Shown: positions 26,667 through 36,500 of the stretch, in pieces
How the letters are laid out: every line of letters begins with the position of its first letter
How positions within the stretch are numbered: position 1 is the first letter of the stretch
Made by a program: the position numbers and the translations under genes
Assembly: GCA_003252535.1 (NCBI GenBank)
Contig: QKDN01000016.1
Span: forward strand, 1-59,237
Length of the DNA: 59,237 nt
Reading direction: 5' to 3'
Origin: Campylobacterota bacterium
GTDB lineage: Bacteria > Campylobacterota > Campylobacteria > Campylobacterales > Sulfurovaceae
The notes under the pieces: generated by a model
The model's input: only the letters and a program-made list of their open reading frames with translations
Database searches by the model: none
What the model was told of the DNA's origin: nothing

Positions 26667-27116
26667 TTAGATATCGGCACCGAAGGCACAGCCCTCGATC
26701 TTCTCGACACGTCCTGCGTGTCTTCCACCTTCGAATTCTGTCTCGCAGAAGGCGTCGATCATGCTCTCGATGACACCCTTGCCGACGACTCTCTCGCCGA
26801 AGCAGAGGATATTGGCATCGTTGTGTGCCCTTGTCATCGCGGCCGTGTAGGCGTCATGACAGAGGGCAGCGCGGATACCTGCTACCTTGTTGGCCGCTAT
26901 CGAGATACCAATCCCTGTACCGCAGATCAGGATGCCGAAGCTCCCTTTATCCTCGACGACCATACCGGCGCATTTCTTCGCATAGTCGGGATAGTCTACC
27001 CTCTCGTCAGTGTGGGGACCGAGATCGATGATCTCGTGACCTTTCGAGGTGACATAATCCTTGACAAAATCTTTGATCACGAATCCGGCGTGATCGGTAG
27101 CTATATAGAATTTCAT
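26667..27116 (-). CDS. rpiB: Ribose 5-phosphate isomerase B
   Basis: RpiB interconverts ribose 5-phosphate and ribulose 5-phosphate. The 149 residues begin [15 protein letters not shown] with the DHAG motif, and carry the active-site loop [23 protein letters not shown] (nucleophile Cys in CGTG) and [11 protein letters not shown]. Length is typical. It lies between lepB (12 bp) and apt (13 bp). Placing pentose supply next to apt makes sense, because PRPP comes from ribose 5-phosphate. Confidence 0.93.
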   Translation of the reverse strand: MKFYIATDHAGFVIKDFVKDYVTSKGHEIIDLGPHTDERVDYPDYAKKCAGMVVEDKGSFGILICGTGIGISIAANKVAGIRAALCHDAYTAAMTRAHNDANILCFGERVVGKGVIESMIDAFCETEFEGGRHAGRVEKIEGCAFGADI

Positions 27117-27128
27117 TGTTGACTCTCC

Positions 27129-28109
27129 TTATTGAATCGGTTCTTCGAACTGCATATCGCTGATGACCTTGCCTATGCGGCCCCAACGAACCTTGTATCT
27201 CTCTTTTGACCAGAGAGCCTCACACTCTTTCGATGCGACGGGGACATCGCCGCAGATACGTCTCAGACCTGCGTGATCCTGTCCGGAACCGAACTGGTCG
27301 TCGCCGTTGAGCATTTTGTCATAGCTTCTGTGTTCGATACTGAAATAGATCACCCACGGCTTGCCGACGATCAGCGAGTAGGGGACAGAGCCCCAGAAAC
27401 GGCTGTCGTTGGAGTTGTCACGGTTGTCGCCGATCATGTAGAAATGATCCTCTTCGACCTTCTTATAGAGGGCATTGACAGGGCGCGTCTTGTCCATGGT
27501 ATAGACCGGCGCATCAAGTCCTTCGACGAATACGGGCTGCATATCGATCCCTTTTTCATAGATGTAGTAGTTGAGCAGTGATTCGAAAATATTGTTCTGC
27601 CCCTCAGGTACATACTGGATGCCGGGGTACTTGTCCTTGTATGGGTTGAGCACCCAGAGCTTGCCACGGAGCCCTACGATCTTCTCGGCAGCGTAGTTCT
27701 TGCGGATGTACTCGTCCCCCTCGTGGAAGTGGATCAGCAGCTTTTTGTCGGCGTAGATGATCTCGTCGCCACCTACGGCTACGCATCGTTTGACATAGTG
27801 TACTTTTGTGTTCTTGGGATACCTAAAGATGACGATATCTTCTCTCTGGGGTTTGGGCCCCTCTATAAGATGGCCGTTGCCCGCAAAATCAGGAAGGACC
27901 GGTACCTCAAGCCAGGGGAGGTGCGGGGTGGGGATACCGTAGCTGTACTTCTTGGCGAAGAGGAAGTCGCCGATGAGAAGTGTCCGTTTCATCGATCCGC
28001 TGGGGATGACGAACGACTGTGCGACGAAGAATATCAGCATGAGGACGATGATCACCGTCCCTGTCCATGTCCCAGAGAAATGGTAGAGTTTTGTAAAGAA
28101 GTTTTTCAT
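27129..28109 (-). CDS. lepB: Signal peptidase I
   Basis: LepB removes signal peptides of Sec- and Tat-exported proteins at the periplasmic membrane face. The 326 residues have an N-terminal membrane helix (about 16-34), the catalytic Ser in IPSGSMKRTLLIGD (near residue 38), the catalytic Lys in VHYVKRCVAVGGD (near residue 105), and the C-terminal box GDNRDNSNDSRFWG. An insertion of about 90 residues between the Lys box and the GDNRDNS box makes it longer than minimal enzymes. It lies 3 bp after folD. Confidence 0.93.
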   Translation of the reverse strand: MKNFFTKLYHFSGTWTGTVIIVLMLIFFVAQSFVIPSGSMKRTLLIGDFLFAKKYSYGIPTPHLPWLEVPVLPDFAGNGHLIEGPKPQREDIVIFRYPKNTKVHYVKRCVAVGGDEIIYADKKLLIHFHEGDEYIRKNYAAEKIVGLRGKLWVLNPYKDKYPGIQYVPEGQNNIFESLLNYYIYEKGIDMQPVFVEGLDAPVYTMDKTRPVNALYKKVEEDHFYMIGDNRDNSNDSRFWGSVPYSLIVGKPWVIYFSIEHRSYDKMLNGDDQFGSGQDHAGLRRICGDVPVASKECEALWSKERYKVRWGRIGKVISDMQFEEPIQ

Positions 28110-28112
28110 AAT

Positions 28113-28955
28113 TTATCTCTTTTTGGCAGACTTGAGGGTATTGTCGAGGAGCATGGCAATGGTCATAGGGCCTACGCCTCCCGGCACCGGGGTGATGTAG
28201 CTGCACTTTTTGGAGACATTGGCGAAGTCAACATCCCCTACGAGTGCACCGCTTTCGAGGCGGTTGATACCGATATCGATCACTATCGCCCCCTCTTTGA
28301 CCATATCCTCTTTGATCAGCCCTGGCACGCCGACGCCGACGATCACCATGTCGGCCTTGCTGGTATGGGCTTTGAGGTCTTTGGTGAAGATATGGGTGAT
28401 AGTGACGGTGGCATTGGCATTGAGCAGGAGGCTCGCCATCGGTTTGCCGACGATGTTGCTGGCACCTACGACGCAGACGTCCATCCCTTTGGGATCGATA
28501 CCGTAAGCTTCGAGCATATGCATGACACCCAGCGGTGTACAGGGGACGAACCCGTCAAGACCCGCCGTGAGCTTGCCGACATTGAAGGGGTGGAAGCCGT
28601 CGACATCCTTGCGCGGGTCGATCACCTCGAGTATCCTGTTGGCATCGATGTGTCTGGGGAGGGGAAGCTGTACGAGGATACCGTCGATGCGGGGGTTGTT
28701 GTTCATCATCTCGATGGTGGCGATGATCTCGTCCTGGCTGATGGTATCGGGCATACTGTGGGTGATGGAGTAGAAGCCTACCTTTTCGCACGCTTTGGCT
28801 TTCATCTTGACATAGGCATGGCTGGCAGGGTCGTCGCCTACGAGGATCACGGCGAGTCCGGGGACGATATTCCTGACCTGCTTGAGTTCGTCTACCTCTT
28901 TCCCTACCTTCTCATGGATCCTGTTGGCCAAAGCTTTACCGTCGATTAGTTGCAT
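28113..28955 (-). CDS. folD: Bifunctional methylenetetrahydrofolate dehydrogenase/cyclohydrolase
   Basis: FolD oxidises 5,10-methylene-THF and hydrolyses methenyl-THF to 10-formyl-THF. I start it at the ATG of MQLIDGKALA behind AGGAAG (280 residues). Signatures: VKMKAKACEKVGFYS with the catalytic Lys, VQLPLPRHID, and PGGVGPMTIAMLL at the C-terminus; the NADP site is VVGASNIVGKPMA. First gene of the folD-lepB-rpiB-apt group. The fau homologue at 11.4 kb acts on the same folate pool. Confidence 0.95.
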   Translation of the reverse strand: MQLIDGKALANRIHEKVGKEVDELKQVRNIVPGLAVILVGDDPASHAYVKMKAKACEKVGFYSITHSMPDTISQDEIIATIEMMNNNPRIDGILVQLPLPRHIDANRILEVIDPRKDVDGFHPFNVGKLTAGLDGFVPCTPLGVMHMLEAYGIDPKGMDVCVVGASNIVGKPMASLLLNANATVTITHIFTKDLKAHTSKADMVIVGVGVPGLIKEDMVKEGAIVIDIGINRLESGALVGDVDFANVSKKCSYITPVPGGVGPMTIAMLLDNTLKSAKKR

Positions 28956-29100
28956 GGAGCTTCCTTTTGAGATCAACCTCTCAATGCAGCCTCATCGACG
29001 GGGAATGCAACGCTGCTGCATAGTTGGTTGAATAATTTTCTGGTATTATATCGTAAATAGTTAAGGGCGATGTTTCCCAGCCCCGGCGATGGAGTGATGT

Positions 29101-29523
29101 ATGCGGAAAATATGGTGGTTTGTGCTGGTCGGTGTGGCTGCCAGAGGGGATTTCATCTCCGAATTCGAGTATGGGCAGATGCTCTACAACAACCCGCGGG
29201 GGATCAGCTGCGCCATCTGCCACGGCGGTCGCGGCGAAGGGCGGTCGATCGTCAGCTACAGGGACGGCAACGAGACGAGGACGATCTACGGTACCGACAT
29301 CAGGAGCGCTTCCCTCGAGACGATGGAGAAGGTCGTAGCGCGCAACCACCCCGTCATGCCCAAGTACTACCTGACGCACGAAGAGGTCTCGGCGATCTAC
29401 AGGTTCATCCGTCTCAAGAACAGACCCAAAAAACAGTCGGGTGAAAAAGATGACAGCGATGATTTCCTCCCGACTATCGATGAGTTCAATACGACAGCGG
29501 GGAGCGATATCGCAGTCGAATGA
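29101..29523 (+). CDS. Periplasmic monohaem c-type cytochrome
   Basis: This 140-residue protein has a short signal peptide (MRKIWWFVLVGVAARG) and one haem-attachment site, SCAICHGG (CxxCH, near residue 39), followed by GRGEGRSI. A Met in VARNHPVMPKYYLTHEEVSAIYRFIR is the likely sixth haem ligand; this arrangement is typical of cytochrome c553/c6-like carriers. The last 30 residues are charged and probably disordered. It is divergent from folD and overlaps the upstream frame of lolA, so the two are likely co-transcribed. The electron partner is unknown. Confidence 0.75.
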   Translation: MRKIWWFVLVGVAARGDFISEFEYGQMLYNNPRGISCAICHGGRGEGRSIVSYRDGNETRTIYGTDIRSASLETMEKVVARNHPVMPKYYLTHEEVSAIYRFIRLKNRPKKQSGEKDDSDDFLPTIDEFNTTAGSDIAVE

Positions 29524-29546
29524 TTATACGGAAAGGATTATCGGAT

Positions 29547-30074
29547 ATGTCAAAAAAGATTATTATAGTCATGCTCCTCTCACTCGGCCTCTGGGGTGAC
29601 GAGATCAAGCTCCCGGTGAGTTTTGCAGGTGCGTTCAAGCAGACCGTGACCAACGAGAAGAAAAAGCAGATCACCTATGCAGGGACGATCAAGTTCTCCA
29701 ATCCTGCGAGTTTCAAGTGGGTCTATACCTACCCGACCAAGAAAGATGTCTGCACCGATGGAGAGGAGATACTCGTGGTAGACCATGATCTCGAACAGAT
29801 ATCGGCCTATGTCATCGACAAAGGGCTCGACCTCACAGCAGTGCTCAAAAAGGCAAAACCACACAGAAAAGGGGTCTATGTAGCGAAGTTCCAGGACAAA
29901 TACTACACCATTCAGGTCAACACCAAAGGGGAGCTTGCGAGGGTAGCCTATAAGGATGACCTCGACAACACGGTACTGATCATCTTCTCCGACCTGATCT
30001 ACAGCGACAAGGCGATCCCGGCATCGAAGCTCAAGTGCAACTATCCGGCGACCTATGACGAGATCAGGAACTAG
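29547..30074 (+). CDS. lolA: Outer-membrane lipoprotein carrier protein LolA
   Basis: I start it at ATG 29547 (AAAGGA upstream), 175 residues. A signal peptide (MSKKIIIVMLLSLGLWG) is followed by the LolA barrel, with FKQTVTNEKKKQITYAGTIKF, FKWVYTYPTKKDVCTDGEE and LVVDHDLEQ, the block that normally reads W-x-Y..P..Q.vi.DG..lw.yd. LolA shuttles lipoproteins released by LolC across the periplasm; the permease gene is at 22.0 kb. It lies 9 bp before rmuC. Confidence 0.85.
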   Translation: MSKKIIIVMLLSLGLWGDEIKLPVSFAGAFKQTVTNEKKKQITYAGTIKFSNPASFKWVYTYPTKKDVCTDGEEILVVDHDLEQISAYVIDKGLDLTAVLKKAKPHRKGVYVAKFQDKYYTIQVNTKGELARVAYKDDLDNTVLIIFSDLIYSDKAIPASKLKCNYPATYDEIRN

Positions 30075-30082
30075 GAACTTCA

Positions 30083-31477
30083 TTGTTTGAATCGGCGGCA
30101 TCCTACCAGACCTTTGTGACCTTTCTCTCCTTTTTTCTGGGACTGCTCCTGATAATATCACTCTTCTGGGGCTACCACCTGCTACGGGAACTCTCCGGAA
30201 AAGACGGACTCATCGCCGAAAAAGAGAAGGAGAACGCGGAGCTGAGCGCACAGTCCATCGAACTGCAGCTCGAGAACGCTTCGATCACCCAGGAGCTCGT
30301 CCATTACGAGGAGTCCAAAAAGCTGATCAAAAGCTATATCGACAAGGTCGAAGCGCTCCACGGGGAGAAGAGCCTTCTCTATGCCAGGAACGAAGCGCTC
30401 GAGATGAAACTCATGGAGCAGGAGAAGCACGCCCTCGAGCGCCTCGAGCTCATGCGCGAGAACAAGGATGAGATCAAGAACGAGTTCGAGAGGCTCGCCT
30501 CCAGAGTGCTCGAGTCCAACAGCCGGAAGTTCGCCGACTTCTCCAAAGAGGGGATCGGCAGCATCCTCTCTCCTCTGGGGAGGGAGATCGAATCGTTCCG
30601 CAAGCAGGTGAACGAAACCTACGAGAAGGAGAGCCGCGACCGTATCCTCCTCCAGAACGAGATCACCCTCCTCAAAGAGCTCAATACCCGGATGAGCGTC
30701 GAAGCGGTCAACCTCACCAAAGCACTCAAAGGGGAGAGCAAACGGCAGGGAGTATGGGGCGAGATGGTACTTGAGAAGGTGCTCGAGGTATCGGGTCTGC
30801 GCAAAGGGATCGAGTATGAGCGCGAAGTCCACTACAGGGATGACGAGAGCCGCGCCTACCGCCCCGATGTGATCGTGAAGCTCCCCGAGAACCGCGATAT
30901 GATCATCGACTCCAAGAGTTCGCTCGTCGCCTACGAGCACTATATGAGCAGCGACGACGAAGCCCACAGGAATATGAGCCTCAGGCAGCACATCGCGTCG
31001 CTCAAAAAGCATATCGATGGGCTTTCCGAAAAGAACTACGACAGGCTCCGCGGAGCGAACGCCCTCGACTTCGTCCTGATGTTCGTCCCCATCGAGGGGG
31101 CGTTCTCGCTGGCTATCGAGCATGAGCCCGCCCTTTACGAATATGCCCTGCGCAAGAAGGTCCTCGTCGTCACCCCCGCCACCCTCCTGATCGCCCTGCG
31201 AGCAGTGGAGAGTGTCTGGCGCAACGAAAGGCAGCACCAGAACGCCAAAGAGATCGCAAGGCTCGCCGGGAGCATGGTCGACAAGTTCGTCCTGCTGGGC
31301 GAAGATATGCTCAAGGTATCCAAACAGCTCGACGGACTCCAGAACAGTTTCCTCGGCGTCCAGAACAAGCTCACGACCGGCAAGGGGAACCTCGTACGCC
31401 AGGCGCTGCGCCTCAGGGAGCTCGGAGCACAGTCGACCAAAGAGATACCCGGTGAGCTCAACAACGAACAGATTTGA
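30083..31477 (+). CDS. rmuC: DNA recombination protein RmuC homologue
   Basis: The start is a TTG at 30083, 5 bp after TAGGAA; 464 residues. It has an N-terminal membrane helix (about 10-31: FVTFLSFFLGLLLIISLFWG), a long coiled coil (40-165), and the RmuC nuclease-like core with KRQGVWGEMVLEKVLEVSGL, YRPDVIVKLPENRDMIIDSKSS (PD-(D/E)xK-like Asp and Asp-Ser-Lys) and FVLMFVPIEGAF. RmuC limits DNA inversion at short inverted repeats in E. coli, which is of note in a genome with many palindromes. Confidence 0.9.
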   Translation: MFESAASYQTFVTFLSFFLGLLLIISLFWGYHLLRELSGKDGLIAEKEKENAELSAQSIELQLENASITQELVHYEESKKLIKSYIDKVEALHGEKSLLYARNEALEMKLMEQEKHALERLELMRENKDEIKNEFERLASRVLESNSRKFADFSKEGIGSILSPLGREIESFRKQVNETYEKESRDRILLQNEITLLKELNTRMSVEAVNLTKALKGESKRQGVWGEMVLEKVLEVSGLRKGIEYEREVHYRDDESRAYRPDVIVKLPENRDMIIDSKSSLVAYEHYMSSDDEAHRNMSLRQHIASLKKHIDGLSEKNYDRLRGANALDFVLMFVPIEGAFSLAIEHEPALYEYALRKKVLVVTPATLLIALRAVESVWRNERQHQNAKEIARLAGSMVDKFVLLGEDMLKVSKQLDGLQNSFLGVQNKLTTGKGNLVRQALRLRELGAQSTKEIPGELNNEQI

Positions 31478-31566
31478 CGGAAGCCTATTAGCGAAATGCT
31501 CAGACCAACGGGAGGATTTGCCATTGAGTCTATAGGTTTCTGTCAAATCTATTTTAGGAGAACAAT

Positions 31567-31920
31567 ATGGCAGATATCAAAATATGGCACAACCCAAGAT
31601 GCAGCAAATCAAGGAACGGAGTCGCACTCCTCGAGAGCGAGGGGGTAGAATACGATACCTTCAAGTACCTCGATGAAAGTGTCACCGCAGACGAAATAAG
31701 GGAGGTATTGGCCAAGCTCGGCATCGCTCCGCGTGAGCTCATGCGTACCAAAGAGGATATCTACAAAGAACTCGGTCTGAAAAACGAGCAGGATGACGAA
31801 AAGCTCATCGAAGCGATGGCAGCTCACCCCAGGCTCATCGAACGCCCCATTGTCATCAAAGGGGACAAAGCGGTCATCGGCAGACCCGAGGAGAAGATAG
31901 TGGAGCTTATCAAGGGGTAG
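31567..31920 (+). CDS. ArsC-family (glutaredoxin-type) arsenate reductase-like protein
   Basis: This 117-residue protein with a thioredoxin-like fold has HNPRCSKSRNG with the single catalytic Cys12, LGIAPRELMRTKEDIY, and HPRLIERPIVIKGDKAVIGRP near the end. These match the ArsC group that reduces arsenate with glutathione or glutaredoxin. Related proteins (YffB, Spx) share the fold, and no ars operon is nearby, so another thiol-redox role is possible. An AGGAG site precedes the ATG. Confidence 0.8.
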   Translation: MADIKIWHNPRCSKSRNGVALLESEGVEYDTFKYLDESVTADEIREVLAKLGIAPRELMRTKEDIYKELGLKNEQDDEKLIEAMAAHPRLIERPIVIKGDKAVIGRPEEKIVELIKG

Positions 31921-31944
31921 GGCTTTCTCCTGTCCTTGCTAGTT

Positions 31945-32352
31945 TTATAGAAAAGGGTTTATTATTGTCAATGTATCATTGATCTTCATTTGGTGCTGCA
32001 TATCTTCACTGTAAAGAGTAGTCGCGTTTGCTACGAGTGCTGCGGAAACAATGAGAGAATCGTAGTATGAGAAGTAATATTTTTCCCTCAATTCACAGCC
32101 CAAAACAAATAACTCTTCACTCAGGTTGACTATAGAGTAGCGTCCATAACAGCTTGTAACGAAGTCTTTGATTTCGTTATTGGTAAAGTTCATTTTTTTG
32201 AGCATATTATTGCTGACTTCGTTGATAACCTGTGTACTGATGCTTGCATTTCCGAGGAGGATTTTGGCAGCAAGAGTTTGCTTGCGGTTATCTCTGTCAC
32301 TGAATGCATAGAGAAAAATATTGGAATCTACGAAGATACTGTTATCGCTCAT
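31945..32352 (-). CDS. PIN-domain toxin (VapC-like ribonuclease)
   Basis: I start it at the ATG of MSDNSIFVDSNIFLYAFS (135 residues), which overlaps the antitoxin stop by 11 bp, as is common in VapBC loci. Acidic residues of the PIN active site are visible: Asp9 in FVDSNIF, Glu in the middle helix (INEVSNN), and a C-terminal YYDSLIVSAA ... YSEDMQH pair. These proteins cleave RNA, often tRNA, when freed from the antitoxin. AT-rich sequence and adjacent repeats point to horizontal gain. Confidence 0.8.
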   Translation of the reverse strand: MSDNSIFVDSNIFLYAFSDRDNRKQTLAAKILLGNASISTQVINEVSNNMLKKMNFTNNEIKDFVTSCYGRYSIVNLSEELFVLGCELREKYYFSYYDSLIVSAALVANATTLYSEDMQHQMKINDTLTIINPFL

Positions 32353-32566
32353 TCGCTTCATCTCTTGATAAGAAAACGGTTTCAGGTGCGATGTGTCTGG
32401 GGGTATGTACCATTTTGCTGATGAAATCATCGTTTATGCTCTCTTCAGCATGTACTGTTGCCATCTCCAATATGATGATCCTTACTTCACGATTTTTGAA
32501 TTTCTCATATTCAGGTATTTGGATATAAGGGTCTTTGACAATCGTCTGAAATTCAGTTGCGTACAT
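32342..32566 (-). CDS. Antitoxin of the PIN-domain toxin
   Basis: This 74-residue acidic protein is encoded just upstream of, and overlapping, the PIN gene. It begins MYATEFQTIVKDPYIQIPEYEKFKNREVR, the layout of short antitoxins with an N-terminal beta/ribbon DNA-binding part (IQIPEYEKF-x-REVRIIIL), followed by a flexible tail that would wrap the toxin. It probably represses its own promoter together with the toxin. Confidence 0.7.
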   Translation of the reverse strand: MYATEFQTIVKDPYIQIPEYEKFKNREVRIIILEMATVHAEESINDDFISKMVHTPRHIAPETVFLSRDEANER

Positions 32567-32702
32567 CGCTTCCTCCTCACTTTTCTATTATTCTAACTGA
32601 AAAAATCTTATTTGGCAACGCCGTAGTCATGGGTGTATGCTATCCACCATCTGTTTCAAATATCATTATGAATTTTGATATGTTCTATTGACCGGAGCAA
32701 AT

Positions 32703-32935
32703 GGTGGGATTCTCCCACCTACGACTGTCAAAGATCCCCGGGTCAAGCCCAATGCCAATGAATTAAGCTCATATCAGTGATCCGTAGATTCTGTCTTAAT
32801 GCCTGTGCTTTGTCATTCCCGTGAAAACGGGAATCTCAAACGGTGTGGGAGTGATAGATCCCCGCATTCGCGAGGATGACGAACCCGTAGATTATCACTA
32901 ATTCATTGGCATTGGGGTCAAGCCCGAGGATGACG
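32703..32935. repeat. Repeat island: three kinds of palindrome between the TA pair and the barstar-like gene
   Basis: The 382-bp gap 32567-32948 has no gene I can support. It holds: GGTGGGA/TCCCACC at 32703-32719 (CGTAG family; CTACG follows); ATTCCCGT/ACGGGAAT at 32815-32834; ATCCCCGC/GCGAGGAT at 32858-32878 (one mismatch); and a perfect 17-bp inverted repeat, CCCAATGCCAATGAATT at 32748-32764 against AATTCATTGGCATTGGG at 32900-32916, enclosing 135 bp. The CGGGTCAAGCCC-type blocks beside the 17-bp arms resemble widespread extragenic palindromes. The same two element types appear in a different order at 40.6 kb. Confidence 0.75.
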
Positions 32936-32948
32936 GAATCTACGACTA

Positions 32949-33374
32949 TTAACTATTAATATGAATTTCAAGATTCAACCACTCTTTTGGATCATAAAAT
33001 CTTCCTGTTTTCGACCTTTCTTTCGCGAAAATAGTGCATTCCAGAAATTTCATAGCCAGCAATCTATGCTTCCAAAAGAATGGATAGAAATTGACAAATG
33101 TCAACTCCAGATCATCGCGTATGCCGTTCTCGTTTTTCAGTCCGATCGCTTTATCGTTGGTGATGAAGTCAACATACTCCTGGTAGCTCATCCACCCATC
33201 CTCTTCTTTGTAGCCGTCCTGATCCTCTTTGTAGAGTAGTTCACCAAATAAATCGATATAGGCATCCCAACTTCTTATTTCTGTTATCCTAGAGAATTTC
33301 AATTCCGTACTGATATATATGCCCAGGTCACCTTGTGAATCGATATCTTTGAAATCCAATGTTTTTTTTATCAT
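32949..33374 (-). CDS. Barstar-like orphan protein (tentative)
   Basis: I start it at the ATG of MIKKTLDFKDID after GGAG (141 residues). The first 50 residues follow the barstar layout: a strand-like LDFKDIDSQGDLGIYIS, a helix, then TEIRSWDAYIDLFGELL, resembling the N/SWDALxDxLxG block by which barstar-type inhibitors bind secreted nucleases. The rest (VNFYPFFWKHRLLAMKF and so on) matches nothing I recognise. No nuclease gene adjoins it, so it would be an orphan immunity protein. It is AT-rich and flanked on both sides by palindromes. Confidence 0.45.
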   Translation of the reverse strand: MIKKTLDFKDIDSQGDLGIYISTELKFSRITEIRSWDAYIDLFGELLYKEDQDGYKEEDGWMSYQEYVDFITNDKAIGLKNENGIRDDLELTFVNFYPFFWKHRLLAMKFLECTIFAKERSKTGRFYDPKEWLNLEIHINS

Positions 33375-33502
33375 GACTACTCCACCCAAAAAAAATAGTT
33401 GTGCTGCTGTTCCGGAGTCAACTACCCACCATAATAGAACGGTTGTCCGGTAGTAGGTGTGGGTACGCAATCCACCACAAAGAAATATTCAAATACCCCG
33501 AT

Positions 33503-33522
33503 GGTGGGCTAGGAAGCCCACC
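33503..33522. repeat. CGTAG-family palindrome upstream of the barstar-like gene
   Basis: GGTGGGCT (33503-33510) and AGCCCACC (33515-33522) form a perfect 8-bp stem around AGGA, followed by CTACG. It ends 6 bp from the RND permease stop codon, so it may also serve as that transcript's 3' hairpin. Confidence 0.65.
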
Positions 33523-33528
33523 CTACGA

Positions 33529-36500
33529 CTATCTCCTCAACCGTCCCACAAGACCGACGACCTTCCTCCAAAGCACCTCTCTTCTCGTAATATCCTGATC
33601 CTCTTCGCCTACCTTGTAGATCACTGCATACATCAGCGGTACGTAGTAGAGGTTGAGGACTGTCGCCCATGCGATACCGAATCCCAGTGATATCGCCATC
33701 GGCTGGATGATGAGCGCCTGGCCGCTGGCGAAGAACATCAGGGTGAAGAGCCCCAGGATCGTAGTGATAGAGGTTAGCATGATGGGGCGGAGGCGGTCGC
33801 CGGCGTTCTTGATGAGGTCGCCGTAGTTCCTTGCCCCCTTGATAAAGTCGAGCATGATGATCCCGTCGTTGACGACGACCCCTGCCAGCCCTATGATCCC
33901 CATGACGCCCGGCATCGTGAGGTTGAGCCCCAGGAGCTTGGCTCCGATGAGCGCGCCCACGATCGAGAGGGGGATCGTCGAGACGATGATGAGGGGCATG
34001 ATGAGTGAGTTGAACATCCATACCAGCGAGATGAAGATCAGGAAGATCGCGATCATCGCCGCCTGTGACATCTCCTTCTTGGTCTTCTGGTTCTCTTTCT
34101 CCTCACCTTTGATGATGACCCGTGTGCCGTTGCTCTCGATAGATTCGAGGAGCGGGCGTATCTGCTCCATGACATCGGTAGCGAGTATTTTTTTGCTGTC
34201 TACGCTGGCGAAGACCGAGCGGACACGCTCCCCGTCCTCCTTGAATATCTTCACATAGCTCTTTTCGTAGATGAAGTCGCATATCTCGCTGAGCCTCACC
34301 CTTCTGATACCGTCGGGCGTGGTGACCTGCAATGCGGCGATATCGAGGTCCGTATCCTTGCTGCTCTCCTCGATACGCACCCTCACGAGTCCCGTGGTAT
34401 TGAACGCCTTGGCATATTCGGCCTTCAGCAGCTGGCCGCGCAGCTCTGCGGCTATGTACCCCTCGCTGAAGCCAAGCTGCTGCCCGTAGCCGTTGACACG
34501 GAGCTTGAGCTCCCTTATCCCCTCTTTTGCATTGTCCCCCACATCGTGGACGCCGTCGATACTACTGAGCTTTGCCGAGAGTGTATCGAGATGGGTTTGC
34601 AGTATTTTTTTATCTGCGTTGATAAGTCCGATCTCGATCTCATGCCCCACGATCCCCGTCTGCTGGACGAAGACGTTGATCTCCTGGAACATCGGGGCGC
34701 CTCCGGGGAGTTTCTTCTCCTCATACCTGTCGATGATGCTCTTCTGGATGATGGCGGCGAGCTCCTGGGCCTTGTGCTCCCGGATCATATCGCTGTCGTC
34801 GTACTCGAGAGAGAAGATAGGGTTGATGTACTTGTCAAAGATATTCTGCGGCGCCCTCTCGTGGAGGTTGACGAATATCTGGAAGAGATTCTTGCCCGTC
34901 TCGAAGCTTTGGTCAGGGTTCATCTTGAACCCTATCACCGAGGTGACCGAGGACATCTCGCTCTCTTCGAGTGACCCGAGGAGCTCCTTTTCTATCTGGG
35001 TGATGATCTCTTCGGTATCTTCGAGCCTGGAGTTGATATCGACCTTGCCGTTGATGAATATCTGCGTGGTGTCGAACTCCGGGAAGAGCTGGAACTTCGT
35101 GACCGAGAACATCCCTACCGTAAGAATGAGGATGAAAGAGACGAGGATCGCCAGGGCGCGCCGCTTGCGCTCCATGAGGTAGAGGAGTATCCGGTCGTAG
35201 AGCCCCACGGTCCTGTCCCAGAATTCGCTCCTCTGGTGGGTCTCCTCCTCGATATCCCCGATAGAAAAGAGCTCCTTGGAGTGAAGCGGGAGGAAGAAGA
35301 ACGCCTCGAAGAGCGAGCTCAGCAGCAGAACGCTGATCATCACAGGGAGCATCTTCATGAAGACCCCCATCTGCCCGGTCATGATCAGCAGCGGGAGGAA
35401 GGCGAAGACGGTCGTCATCGTCGCGGTGAGGACGGCGGGGAACATCTCGGATGCGCCGTCTATGGCCGCTTCACGCGGCGATTTGCCCATCTCCATATGG
35501 CGGAAGATATTCTCTGCCACGACGATCGCCTCGTCGACGAGCATCCCCAGTGCGATGAGGGCGCCGAGGAGGGTCAGCATATTGAGGCTGTAGTCGATCA
35601 GGTCGGCGGCGACGAGGGTGATCATGAAGCTTGTCGGAATCCCCAGGGCGACGACCATACCGATACGGAAATTGACGCTCAGGAAGAGTGCCATGAAGAC
35701 GAGCAGGAGCCCGAAGAGGATGTTGGAGGAGACGAGGTTGAGACGGTTCTTGATCCAGATGGAGGTGTCGGTGTAGGCTTCGATATCGATCCCGGGATAC
35801 TCTTTGGCGAACTCTTTGAGCATGTTCTTGATCTGGCGGCTGAGCGCGATGGCGTTCCCCTCTTTGGTCTTGTTGATATTGATCGAGATGTTCTTCTTGC
35901 CGTTGAAGTGGGAGAGTTCTTTAGCATCGCTGAGCTCGAACGAGACCGATGCGATATCGCCCAGTCTCACCCGCTTCTCGCCGATGGAGATGAGGGTGTC
36001 CTCAAAGGCTCTGATATTCTTCTCGCCGTTATAGGTGGAGATATAGAGGTGCGCCCCGCGCTGCTCTATCGCACCCACGGGGAAGATGGAGCTCAGAGAC
36101 GCGATAGCGCTGTAGACAGCGTTCTTGGAGAGTTCGTAGGCCTGGAGCTTCCGTTCGTCTATCCGTACGACGATCTCGTCGTCGGCATCGCCCCGGATCG
36201 TGATACCGCTGAGGTCTTTGTAGCTGCTGAGCTTGGTCTTGAGCTTTTCGGCGATATCGAGAAGTTCTCCTGTCGGTTTGTCTGCCGAGATCGCCAGCAG
36301 CAGCAGCGGGATATCGTGCACGGTGATCTTCGCGGTAGGTTCGTCCATGTCTGCGGGGAGGTCGCGTCTGGTATTGGAGATGATATCCTTGACATCGCCG
36401 AGGACGAGCTGGTTGTTGCTGCCGGGTTTGATATCGGCGGTGAGGATGAACGAACCGTTCTGGATCGTCGTCTTGATGTTCTCGAGCTCCGAGATGCTCT

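Noticed and set aside
27723-28949. 408-codon plus-strand frame spanning lepB and folD on the opposite strand
   Set aside because: It crosses the boundary of two well-supported genes without any domain of its own.
30182-31546. 454-codon open frame on the minus strand opposite rmuC
   Set aside because: Shadow of rmuC. The rmuC frame has a membrane helix, coiled coil and conserved core; the antisense frame has none of these.
31567-31920. Spx-type transcriptional regulator
   Set aside because: It has a single catalytic Cys with HNPRCSKSR and LIERPIVI, the ArsC pattern, without the CxxC redox switch of Spx.
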